DNA of 50,597 bases, taken from assembly GCF_016924645.1 (NCBI RefSeq), contig NZ_JAFFJV010000027.1, positions 1 through 50,597 of the forward strand. The letters run 5' to 3'. The DNA is from Rufibacter psychrotolerans. Its GTDB lineage: Bacteria; Bacteroidota; Bacteroidia; Cytophagales; Hymenobacteraceae. The position numbers and the translations under genes are program-made. Below, piece by piece: positions 17,085-25,345 of this stretch; position 1 is the stretch's first letter; every line of letters begins with the position of its first letter. The notes below the pieces were generated by a model. The model searched no databases and had not been told where the DNA came from. It worked only from the letters and a program-made list of their open reading frames with translations.

Positions 17085-17498
17085 TTATCTAGTGTGGGGC
17101 CATTTCACAGGAGTGGTCCAGGCCTGGACCGATCCTTTTTTAAGCAGTAAAGAGAAAATAAAGAATAAAACAAGGCTGAGCACCGCGTTCACCAGGGCAA
17201 ACGTGTAGGTATAGGAATGCGTCTCTACCCCATTGTTGCTCACCTGGATGAGGGGCACCGCAAACGCGATGGCCGCATTCAAGATGAGCATGATGACCCA
17301 GTGCCGGGGTTTGTACAGGCCGGTGCTCAGGACCCGGTTGAAGACGTAGTAATACAGGATGACCAGGACCAGCGTGATGAGGAACAACTGCAGGCCGGTG
17401 TTGGGAAAAATCACCTCGCGGTAATCATTGGTGTAATTGGCGGGCATGGGCCGGCCCAGGAATAGCTCATAAAGCCCGGAGAAGAAATTCTGGATCAT
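17085..17498 (-). CDS. small three-helix membrane protein of the motor operon
   Basis: A 137-aa protein with three hydrophobic segments (about 35-55, 66-83 and 98-120) after an amphipathic N-terminus. No known family. It lies between the lipoprotein and tubulin-like genes with 2-base gaps on both sides, so it is an integral part of the operon and probably an inner-membrane adaptor. The C-terminus is short and basic. Confidence 0.75.
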   Translation of the reverse strand: MIQNFFSGLYELFLGRPMPANYTNDYREVIFPNTGLQLFLITLVLVILYYYVFNRVLSTGLYKPRHWVIMLILNAAIAFAVPLIQVSNNGVETHSYTYTFALVNAVLSLVLFFIFSLLLKKGSVQAWTTPVKWPHTR

Positions 17499-17500
17499 CC

Positions 17501-18889
17501 TTACTTGGTTTCTTTGTTAAACTTTATTGTAGCACTAAACACAGGTTGGTTCTGGTCGCGGTACAGGGCCTGCACCCCTTCCATGATCTTGTTGAACTGG
17601 TACGTTTTGCCGGGCGCCGCCACCGGGTTGTTGTCATTGCCCGTAGACCACTGGTTGATCCAGGCGGGCACCACCTGCGGCAATTGCAGCGTGAAGGTTC
17701 CGGCGTTGGCCGTGAGCTGCGGCACCCGCACCCGCACAAAGTGCGTGTACTGCGCCAAGGCTGGGATGGCCTTCACGTCTTCAGAGGCTGCAAGGATTGT
17801 ACCAAGAGAGGCCCTCCCGCCGGTGGCGGACAGTTTCAGGTGCTGCTTGAGGTAGGCCACTTCCTGCATGGAGGCGGGTAAGCCGCTCAGGTTCAGGCCA
17901 ATGGTAAACTCCACGGGAGCGTCTGGCTCAGGCATTAAATTTACGCTGGTACATACCTCAGCGGTGCGGCTGGTGCAGTACACAATGCCCGCAGGGCGGA
18001 ACTGATCAGCTTTCAGCAGGGCCGAATAAGGCACCTGCTGGTAATGGAACCCAAAGTAAGCCTGCTGCGCGGGCAGGTTGCGGAGCACCTTGTTGGTCAC
18101 GGTCTGCACTTCCTCCTGCTTGCCAATGACCCAGATGTAGAACGGAATCTGCTCGCCGGCGAGGTTGCGCTTTACCTGGGGCTTCTTCACCGCCGGATGG
18201 TAGGTCCCGAAAAAGGGCGAGGCCTCGGCCAGCACCGCCACCACCAGGCCCTGGTGCTCGGCTTGCTTGAGGCTGCTCCTTATGTCAGAGTCCAGCGACA
18301 GGAACTGCCCGGGGTTGTTGGGGTCGGGGCCGTGGATGAAATCAGAGACAATGACGCTCACTGCCCTCCGCTCTACGGAGTTCTCCAGGGCCGCCCGGAG
18401 CATGTCGGGCAAGGGGGTGCCCCGCACATCGGCTTTGATGCCGCTCACAATGGTGTTCTTGAGGGTGTTGTAGGTCACGCTGTCCAGCACGGGTTTTCCC
18501 TGGCTGTTCTCCCGGGCCAGGTAGTAGCGTTTGGCGTCTACGTAAATGCCGTCCTGCACCTCTGAAAGGAGCTTGTTGAGCCGGTTTTGGAACACGGTGG
18601 GCTCTTTGTCGGCGGCGGGCGGGGGCATGAAGCCTTTCATGCCGTTAGACACCTCCAGGTACAAGTCTATGTCTACCTTCTGGTTAGCAGTGGCCGGCGG
18701 GGTGGCCGAAGCTCCGGGGGCCGGGGTGGTGCGGGCAGGAGCAGTCTCCGTCTGGGGCGTACTGGTTGGGGCGGTTTCGCTGGTACCGGATTTTTTCTCA
18801 TAGCATCCGGCAAGAGCCAGCGCTCCGCACAGGAGCAGCACCTTGGCGCTTGCCGTCACTTGGTTTTTATGCATGCAGTTGCGGTTCAT
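17501..18889 (-). CDS. lipoprotein with degenerate vWA-like domain, first operon gene
   Basis: A 462-aa protein. The signal ends in lipobox ALAGC (Cys29), followed by a Thr/Pro/Ala-rich flexible stretch to about residue 70. Residues about 72-290 look like a von Willebrand A-type fold: strand with YLEVSNGMKGF where the MIDAS DxSxS is changed to ExSxG (residues 79-83), Thr158 in GTPLPDML, and strand VSVIVSDF with Asp183. The C-terminal ~170 residues are beta-rich. The five-residue N-terminal extension before MHKNQ means the start could be 18874. It would face the periplasm or the outer membrane, making it the candidate envelope sensor or anchor of the complex. It leads the operon, after an 858-bp non-coding region that should hold the promoter. 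Confidence 0.78.
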   Translation of the reverse strand: MNRNCMHKNQVTASAKVLLLCGALALAGCYEKKSGTSETAPTSTPQTETAPARTTPAPGASATPPATANQKVDIDLYLEVSNGMKGFMPPPAADKEPTVFQNRLNKLLSEVQDGIYVDAKRYYLARENSQGKPVLDSVTYNTLKNTIVSGIKADVRGTPLPDMLRAALENSVERRAVSVIVSDFIHGPDPNNPGQFLSLDSDIRSSLKQAEHQGLVVAVLAEASPFFGTYHPAVKKPQVKRNLAGEQIPFYIWVIGKQEEVQTVTNKVLRNLPAQQAYFGFHYQQVPYSALLKADQFRPAGIVYCTSRTAEVCTSVNLMPEPDAPVEFTIGLNLSGLPASMQEVAYLKQHLKLSATGGRASLGTILAASEDVKAIPALAQYTHFVRVRVPQLTANAGTFTLQLPQVVPAWINQWSTGNDNNPVAAPGKTYQFNKIMEGVQALYRDQNQPVFSATIKFNKETK

Positions 18890-19747
18890 TTGCTAAAGGG
18901 CACATACTTACAATGCCTGAAAAGGTTATGGGCCATAAGATGGATATTCTGCCAGACTTTCCAAAACAGATTTGACGGAAGGCCCAGAAATTGCCACCAA
19001 GCGGCTCTTTCTCCCTTTTCCTGTTTAGGGGGCGTTTTGCCCGAAACCGCCCCAAAACGCCAGCGCAGGGCTCCTCTCCTCTTTTCTTAACCGGCTCTGC
19101 GCCCCCTTTATTGTACCCGGCGTTTGTGCTTTGCCCCCGCTGCTCAGGGCAACGGCCATAACCAAAAGAGTACCAGCATAATGCAAAGGACATGACTGGC
19201 AAATTGCCGTAGACTTGTACTCTTCTAACAGTTCTATTTAAATTTTACGCGGGGTCGCCCAATCTTTTTCTGTTTATGAGCCACTTTTTACAAGAAAGGC
19301 GCAAACAAAATCCTCAGGAATAAGTACTTCAGGAGAATAAAACACCTGAAGAAAACCAAGCCTTGGGCGTCTTAACCGCCCATGAGCCCCGGTAGGTACA
19401 AGTTTTGCAGATACATATTGCTTATTTAATATTAATATGTACTTTTAGCTGAATAGTTTAGTAACACGCAGCGCCCCGGTCCAAAATTGAATCCGGTACT
19501 TTTTACGGCTCGGGTGTTACTCAATGAATTACGCAGAACCACATACTAAAATTGCTTTTTCAACGATTACTAACAAGAGGTTCAATAACTAAGCAGAAAG
19601 AAATTTGAGATAACTATTACTACCCTCCTACATCTGGAATCACCCCTTCAAGTAGATCCTGTTCCCGGATAGGCAGACGGAATAGTTCTGTACAGTTTCT
19701 TCCTCAGTTTACCTGTTTGATGTTGTTTATTTATTCCAGAAAACCGA
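18890..19747. other. long divergent intergenic region
   Basis: 858 bases without a credible gene separate the motor operon (-) from the T9SS substrate gene (+). The left 200 bases are G+C-rich and include palindrome copy 8. The right part is A+T-rich with an inverted repeat CTTCAGG/CCTGAAG (19327-19333, 19345-19351) lacking a T tract, and a TTTG at about 19715. Both promoters should lie here, but I cannot place them securely. Confidence 0.5.
19023..19058. repeat. GTTTT/AAAAC intergenic palindrome, copy 8
   Basis: GTTTAGGGGGCGTTTTG and CGAAACCGCCCCAAAAC, about 135 bases upstream of the motor operon's first gene. Confidence 0.65.
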
Positions 19748-22360
19748 ATGCACTCCTTCAAAAGCTATCTGCTGCTATTCGCTATTTACCTGTATAGCTC
19801 TTCGTTCCTGTTTGCCCAGACGCAGACGCCGTGCGGTGCTTCCATCTCCCCTCCGGCGCAAACCACGGTCTGTTCGGGCACCCAGCTTACCGCCAACCCC
19901 GCGGGCAACGGGTTCTTCTACCAGTGGCAGAAAGACGGGGTCAACCTCCCCAACGCCAACCAGAGAACCCTTCCGCTGGAGGAATCTGGCAGCTACACCG
20001 TGATTGTGCTGGGCCCCACCTGCGCCCCAGACACCTCAGACGCCGTGGCCATGACGGTGAACAAAGAGGAGGCCAACTTCAGCGTGGAAAAACGGGAACC
20101 CATGCAACCCCAAAGCACCGACCCTGATTCCTGCGGCATTCCGGTAAAAGTCACCTTAAAGAATGAGTCTACCCCGGCCACCGGTCTCACCTACAAGTGG
20201 GAAATCCTGGAGGGCGAAAACCCGGTAGACCCGGCCAAGGCCGTATACATTGAAGGCACCTCTGAGACATCGGAGAACCCGGTGCTCAGGTTCAACGCCA
20301 AGGGGCAGTACACCATTAAGCTACGCATCCAGGGAGCCTGCTTTGACCCCGCCAACCCCGACGGGCCCGAAGATCCGGTGGACCCCGATAATCCTGACCA
20401 GGAATCTGATGGCCGGTACGTGCACGAGGAACAGGTCATCATTGTGTACCCGCAGGTAACCCCGCAGCCGTTCAGTGAGTGCGAAGAACCCGGCGTGCCG
20501 TACACCACCAGAGGCAGCGCCCTGGCCCAGTTTGACCCCAACACCCCACAACCCATCAAGCCGGGCTCCATTCTGTGGCAGGTAGTACAGGGCAACGGCG
20601 TCACCATTGATGACCCCACGGTTGAGAACCCCACCATCACCTTCCCCGAGAAAAGAGGCTCTTACGTTTTGTCGGTGAAATTTGAAAACCAGTGCGAAAG
20701 CTCAGACGCCCTGGAAGGCACCCCAACACTCATCAACGTGGACTTCAACCCCCGCCCCGGCAAGCCGTTCCTGCAGCCTGAGCAGGCCTTTGTCTGCGTA
20801 GGTGCCACCTATGAGATTACCCCCACCCGCAACGACCCCACCCGGCTGTATAACTTCTACGCCAATGAAACCAGCACCACGCCCCTGAACACGGGCGGCC
20901 CGGCCCCCACCTACTTCGCCGGACCGGTAAACGGCCGCACCGTGATTTACGTGGCCGCCGTGGAGGGCGATTGCGAAAGCCTGGAGCGCAGTGCCTTTAC
21001 CCTTAACGTGGTGCAGCAGGACGTGGAGAACACCATTGCCAGCGCCCAAACCATCTGCGCCGACACCAAGCCGAGCGCCCTCACCGGTACCGACGCGCGG
21101 GTAGGCAACCTACTCCCTGTTTACCTGTGGGAAAGCCAGGCCCAGGGCGCTACGGAGTTCTCGCCGGCTGCCGGCACCAACAACCAGCAGAGCTACTCGC
21201 CCGAAGCCCTGTCGCAGACCACCATTTTCCGCCGGACGGTGACTTATGAAGGCTGCGACATCCCTAACCTCAGCAACGAGGTCACCATTGAGGTGCTGCC
21301 AGTGATTTCGCCCACCGAGAACGTGATTGAGGTAGACAAGGAACTGGTATGCCGCGGCGAGGCACCCACCTTTACCGGCAACCTGCTCAACGGCGACATT
21401 GAGTACACCTGGCAAAGCAGCACCACCAGCGCCACCACCGGCTTTGTGGATGCCGCCGCCGCCCCGGGCTCCGACAACAAGAACGGCGCCTCGTTCACCC
21501 CGGCCTTTGTGTCGCAGCCTACCTGGTTCCGCCGGGTGGCCCGCTACCAAAACACCGACTGCGCCTTTGTGCCCTCGCAGGAAGCCATCCTGATCAACAT
21601 TGTGGAACTGCCCCAGGCCCCCATTGTAAAAGCCACCGATGTGAGCACCTGCCAGGGAAGCTCGGCCACCCTGGAGGTGGTTCCGCCCACCGGCGGCGGC
21701 ACGTTCACCTACGTGTGGTACACTGAGCCAACCGCCGGCAGCCCCATTGGCTCAGGCTCGCCCTTCGCTACGCCACCGTTGACGGGCAACACCATTTTCT
21801 ACGTGGAGGCCGTGAATGAGAACGAGTGCGTGAGCAATCTGCGCACCGCCGTACGGGTAACCGTGGCTCCTATCTCGGCCAACGCCGGCAGAGACACCAC
21901 CATCATTGAGGGGCAATCGGTGCAGCTGCGGGCCACGGGCGGCAACACGTTCAAATGGACGCCGGCTACCACGCTGAGCAACCCAGATGTGGCCAATCCT
22001 ATTGCCACCCCAACGGCCACCACCACCTACACCGTGACCGTTTCCAGCGGCGCCGGCTGTGAGGCCGTAGACGATGTGACCATTACCGTGCTGCCCCGCA
22101 TCAAGATTGTGAACACGTTCAGCCCCAACGGCGACGGTGTCAACGAGGTCTGGGAGATTGCTAACATTGAGAACTACCCAGACGCCACGGTAGAGATCTT
22201 CAACCGCTACGGCGCGCAGGTCTTTAAATCTACCGGATATGCCCAACCGTGGGATGGCCGGCACAACGGCAGCCCGCTTCCGCTGGCTACCTACTACTAC
22301 ATCATCCGGCTGAACAAAGACGAGCGTCCATTCACGGGCAGTATTACCATTATCAAATAA
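19748..22360 (+). CDS. T9SS type B surface protein with Ig/PKD-like repeats
   Basis: An 870-aa secreted protein. Signal peptide about residues 1-24, ending in FLFAQ. An N-terminal Ig-like domain (about 28-110) is followed by several beta-sandwich repeats with conserved Cys/Trp patterns, and a PKD-like repeat at about 700-780 (ANAGRDTTIIEGQ). The C-terminal ~85 residues are the gliding-motility-associated (CHU_C, T9SS type B) sorting domain: NTFSPNGDGVNEVWEI, VEIFNRYGAQVF, WDGRHNG and the terminal strand with GSITIIK. It should cross the outer membrane through the type IX system and stay on the surface as an adhesin-like protein. The next gene, 4 bases downstream, is its usual PorP/SprF partner. 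Confidence 0.9.
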   Translation: MHSFKSYLLLFAIYLYSSSFLFAQTQTPCGASISPPAQTTVCSGTQLTANPAGNGFFYQWQKDGVNLPNANQRTLPLEESGSYTVIVLGPTCAPDTSDAVAMTVNKEEANFSVEKREPMQPQSTDPDSCGIPVKVTLKNESTPATGLTYKWEILEGENPVDPAKAVYIEGTSETSENPVLRFNAKGQYTIKLRIQGACFDPANPDGPEDPVDPDNPDQESDGRYVHEEQVIIVYPQVTPQPFSECEEPGVPYTTRGSALAQFDPNTPQPIKPGSILWQVVQGNGVTIDDPTVENPTITFPEKRGSYVLSVKFENQCESSDALEGTPTLINVDFNPRPGKPFLQPEQAFVCVGATYEITPTRNDPTRLYNFYANETSTTPLNTGGPAPTYFAGPVNGRTVIYVAAVEGDCESLERSAFTLNVVQQDVENTIASAQTICADTKPSALTGTDARVGNLLPVYLWESQAQGATEFSPAAGTNNQQSYSPEALSQTTIFRRTVTYEGCDIPNLSNEVTIEVLPVISPTENVIEVDKELVCRGEAPTFTGNLLNGDIEYTWQSSTTSATTGFVDAAAAPGSDNKNGASFTPAFVSQPTWFRRVARYQNTDCAFVPSQEAILINIVELPQAPIVKATDVSTCQGSSATLEVVPPTGGGTFTYVWYTEPTAGSPIGSGSPFATPPLTGNTIFYVEAVNENECVSNLRTAVRVTVAPISANAGRDTTIIEGQSVQLRATGGNTFKWTPATTLSNPDVANPIATPTATTTYTVTVSSGAGCEAVDDVTITVLPRIKIVNTFSPNGDGVNEVWEIANIENYPDATVEIFNRYGAQVFKSTGYAQPWDGRHNGSPLPLATYYYIIRLNKDERPFTGSITIIK

Positions 22361-22364
22361 GCAG

Positions 22365-23372
22365 ATGAAGAAAAATATAGGTGTTATTCTGGTTGTACTG
22401 CTCTTAACAGCCCCAGCCTGGGCCCAGCAACGGCCGCAGTACAGCCAATACATGATGAACAGCTACTTGCTGAACCCGGCCCTCACCGGCATTGAGGACT
22501 ATACTGAAGTGAAGATTGGTACCCGCCAGCAGTGGGTGGGGCTGGAAGGCGCCCCCAAGACCTACCACGTGAGCGCCCATACCCCGCTGAACAAGCAAGT
22601 CTCCAGCGTGCGCCGGGAGGGAAAGGGGATTACCAGCACCCGCAAGGTAAACCAGAACCGGTTTGTGCGCACCTACCCCCACCACGGGGTGGGCATCCAG
22701 GCCATCAGCGACCGCACCGGGCCCCTGCGCCGAACCAACGTGAACCTTACCTACGCTTACCACCTGCCCATTACCAGAACCATCACGGTTTCCATGGGGG
22801 CCAGCGCGGGTCTCCTGCGCAACAGCATCAATGCCAGCGAGGCCACGTTCACCAACCCAGACCCGGCCATTGGCAGCAACTACGTGAACCGCAACTACTT
22901 TGACCTGGGCCTGGGCACCTGGATCTACGCCAGCAACTTCTTCGTGGGGTTCTCGGGGGCCCAGCTCCTCAAGAGCGAACGCGACCTGAATACGCCCGGC
23001 GAGGAAGAAGTCTCCAACAACGTGCTGCAGCGCCACTTTCTGGGCACGGCGGGCTACAGGTTCAGGGTAGGCTCTGAGGTGACGCTCGTCCCCTCGGTGT
23101 TGGTGAAGTTGACCAGCCCCAGCCCCACCACCATAGACTACAACCTGCGGGCCGTCTACGCCGACCGGGTTTGGGCAGGGGTCTCTTACCGCAACCAGGA
23201 TGCCTTCGCCTTTATGGCGGGCGTGAACATCAGCCACATCATGGACGCCAGCTATTCCTATGACTACAACACCTCGCCCTTGGGCGTGGCGAACTCCGGC
23301 ACCCATGAGGTAATCCTGGGCCTGAAGCTCTTCAACAAAGGCAAGGTCATCTGCCCCAGATGGATGCAATGA
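22365..23372 (+). CDS. PorP/SprF-family type IX secretion membrane protein
   Basis: A 335-aa outer-membrane beta-barrel protein with signal peptide (cleaved after AWAQ, about residue 21) and the family-typical opening RPQYSQYMMNSYLLNPALTG. Repeated aromatic-terminated strands follow to the C-terminus. Members help to secrete or attach the type B substrates encoded beside them. The 4-base gap to the 870-aa substrate gene makes this a two-gene operon, closed by the hairpin at 23398-23425. Confidence 0.93.
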   Translation: MKKNIGVILVVLLLTAPAWAQQRPQYSQYMMNSYLLNPALTGIEDYTEVKIGTRQQWVGLEGAPKTYHVSAHTPLNKQVSSVRREGKGITSTRKVNQNRFVRTYPHHGVGIQAISDRTGPLRRTNVNLTYAYHLPITRTITVSMGASAGLLRNSINASEATFTNPDPAIGSNYVNRNYFDLGLGTWIYASNFFVGFSGAQLLKSERDLNTPGEEEVSNNVLQRHFLGTAGYRFRVGSEVTLVPSVLVKLTSPSPTTIDYNLRAVYADRVWAGVSYRNQDAFAFMAGVNISHIMDASYSYDYNTSPLGVANSGTHEVILGLKLFNKGKVICPRWMQ

Positions 23373-23397
23373 TTTCTTACCCATATTGATTATAACC

Positions 23398-23428
23398 AAG
23401 GCAGGCTTCTATGGGGGCCTGCCTTTTT
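23398..23428 (+). terminator. intrinsic terminator after the T9SS pair
   Basis: Stem AAGGCAGGC (23398-23406) with GCCTGCCTT (23417-23425), then a T run. It lies 25 bases after the PorP/SprF stop. Confidence 0.85.
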
Positions 23429-23495
23429 GTTTACTTGGCGGGAAGAGTCTGGCTTAGAGCGCTTCTTTGAGATTAATTCTGATAGAAGCAGAACC

Positions 23496-23537
23496 CCGCT
23501 TTTTCAGGGCGATTTCTCCAAAACCAGGCAAAAACGG
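23496..23537. repeat. GTTTT/AAAAC intergenic palindrome, copy 9
   Basis: CCGCTTTTTCAGGGCGATTTC and CCAAAACCAGGCAAAAACGG. A weaker relative (ATTTTC..GCCCTAAAAC) lies at about 23773-23798. The gap 23429-23798 holds nothing else recognisable. Confidence 0.6.
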
Positions 23538-23798
23538 ACTTGGGTTAAGTCAGTAACGAATGGCACAAGCAAACGCTTGCACCATAGGAAGGGCTTTAAG
23601 TTGATTGGCTAGCAACTTCCCTGCGGGCTGAAATGAAGTCACTGCTCTTCCTGGCTCCTCACAGCGCTAGCATCCGCTCCTACTCTTTTTAGCCAGGCCG
23701 TAGGGTTACCAAGTGCTTTCAGCTGGTCTGCGGCGTTCTCTTCTATCCAGTATGCGTAGCCGATTCTCAGCCATTTTCTTAAAAAAAAGCCCTAAAAC

Positions 23799-23834
23799 AA
23801 AAAGGCCCGCTTCCAGTGAGAAGCGGGCCTTTTT
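23799..23834 (-). terminator. intrinsic terminator of the GH43 gene
   Basis: A perfect 15-bp stem (23799-23813 with 23820-23834) around CAGTGA, with A and T runs at both ends, 17 bases beyond the GH43 stop. Confidence 0.88.
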
Positions 23835-23850
23835 GAAGATACGTTGTGGT

Positions 23851-24966
23851 TTATGACTTCACGGCGGTGATGGTCTTGATGGTGCCGTCCGGTTGGTGCT
23901 CCAGCTCGGTTACTTTGATGTTCCGCAGGTGGGTTTTGCCAGACAGCTGGGTGTCATGGTAGAAGATGTACCACTTGCCTTTGAACTCCACAATAGAGTG
24001 GTGGTTGGTCCAGCCTTGCACGGGTTTCAGGATCACGCCCTGGTAGGTGAAAGGACCGGTAGGTGAATCGCCGATGGCGTAGGCAATGTTGTGGGTGTCG
24101 CCGGTAGAGTAGGAGAAGTAATACTTGCCGTTGTACTTGTGCACCCAGGCCGCCTCAAAGAAGCGTTTGTCGTGGTCAGAGGCCGGGATGAGTTTGCCGT
24201 TCTGGTCCAGGAGCTGCACGTCTTTCACCGGACCGTCAAAGCCTAGCATGTCGGCGCGCATCTTGGCCATTTTGGGCAGCAGGGCGTTTCCGCTGGTGGG
24301 CTCAGGAGCCACGGTAGAGTCGTACTTGCCGGTGGCCCAGCGCTGTAACTGACCGCCCCAGATGCCGCCGAAGTACATGTAAGCAGTTCCGTCCTCATCG
24401 GTGAACACGGCCGGGTCAATGCTGAAGCTGCCCTCAATGGGCTTGGCCTCAGCCTTGAACGGACCAGTGGGCGACGTAGAGGTGGCTACCCCAATCCTGA
24501 AAATGTCCTGCTTGTCTTTGGCCGGGAAATACAGGTAGTACTTGCCGTTTTTCTGGGCCGCATCGGGCGCCCACATCTGGCGGCCGGCCCACGGAACGTC
24601 TTTGATGTCCAGTGCCACGCCGTGGTCGGTTACTTTGCCGTTAATATCGTCCATGGAGTAGACGTGGTAATCGCGCATGTCAAAGTGGTCTCCGTTGTCG
24701 TTCTCGGGCGTGCCGGCGTCAATGTCGTGCGAAGGGTAGATGTAGATCTTGCCGTTGAACACGTGGGCAGACGGGTCTGCGGTGTATAATTCTGAGACTA
24801 GCGGTTGGTTCAGATACTTTGAATTTGCGGAGTCGGCGCTGGCGGTAGTGCCCTGCACGTCAGAGGCTGCATTCTCAGAAGTAGATTGCTTTTGGCAGGC
24901 GCTGTTGAACGCAGAAGCCGCAAGAAGCACCAAAGAAAGGTACTTAGCAGATTGGGTCCTTGTCAT
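23851..24966 (-). CDS. GH43-family glycoside hydrolase lipoprotein
   Basis: A 371-aa five-bladed beta-propeller glycosidase of family 43 (arabinofuranosidase/xylosidase type). Lipoprotein signal with Cys24 (NSAC) and a Ser/Ala/Asp-rich spacer. The three acidic GH43 positions are visible: Asp64 in ADPSAHVFNGKIY (general base), an Asp near 183 in SIDPAVFTDEDG (pKa modulator) and a Glu near 270 in FFEAAWVHKY (general acid). Also typical are MWAPDA and the closing blade with WTNHHSIVEF. It would act on hemicellulose side chains at the cell envelope; the exact substrate cannot be told. It is divergent from the GH2 gene at 25346. Confidence 0.9.
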   Translation of the reverse strand: MTRTQSAKYLSLVLLAASAFNSACQKQSTSENAASDVQGTTASADSANSKYLNQPLVSELYTADPSAHVFNGKIYIYPSHDIDAGTPENDNGDHFDMRDYHVYSMDDINGKVTDHGVALDIKDVPWAGRQMWAPDAAQKNGKYYLYFPAKDKQDIFRIGVATSTSPTGPFKAEAKPIEGSFSIDPAVFTDEDGTAYMYFGGIWGGQLQRWATGKYDSTVAPEPTSGNALLPKMAKMRADMLGFDGPVKDVQLLDQNGKLIPASDHDKRFFEAAWVHKYNGKYYFSYSTGDTHNIAYAIGDSPTGPFTYQGVILKPVQGWTNHHSIVEFKGKWYIFYHDTQLSGKTHLRNIKVTELEHQPDGTIKTITAVKS

Positions 24967-25160
24967 CTTTTGTTAGCGGTTTTTGGTTAGTTGGGTGAAG
25001 ATATGCAAAAACCAGCCTCTTCTGCAACCGATTTCAATAAAAATTAGGCCCCAAATTTTAACACTTTCACAATACCCGCCCGGTTCCTGGTACAACCATC
25101 CCTTGCCCCACCGCTAAGGCCAGGGCAGCCCTCCCTCCTTTCTTCCCTGCCGGCCCGGCG

Positions 25161-25195
25161 GTTTTGGGGGCTTTTCCAGGAAACGGGCGTGAAAC
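25161..25195. repeat. GTTTT/AAAAC intergenic palindrome, copy 10
   Basis: GTTTTGGGGGCTTTTCC and GGAAACGGGCGTGAAAC, in the 379-bp divergent region between the GH43 and GH2 genes. Promoters of both genes should flank it; I see no other element there. Confidence 0.65.
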
Positions 25196-25345
25196 GGTTC
25201 GGGCCTCCGCCGCGGCCAATCCGGCCGCCTCATTACCCACCGGCAAAACTTTAGCAGAACTGATTTTAGAAAGGGCAACCCTGGCAGAAAAAAACTTCGT
25301 TTAAGACTCATAGTAATCAGACATTCCATAAACCCCCATAAGACC

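Noticed and set aside
8113..18889. The motor operon as a plain Zorya system.
   Set aside because: Only the two motor genes resemble Zorya; no ZorC, ZorD or ZorE, and the other five genes are not part of known Zorya types.
19327..19351. CTTCAGG/CCTGAAG hairpin as a terminator.
   Set aside because: No T run, short stem, and no gene ending nearby.
22404..23399. Long - strand ORF opposite the PorP/SprF gene.
   Set aside because: Antisense shadow; the + strand product is a recognisable family member in an operon.
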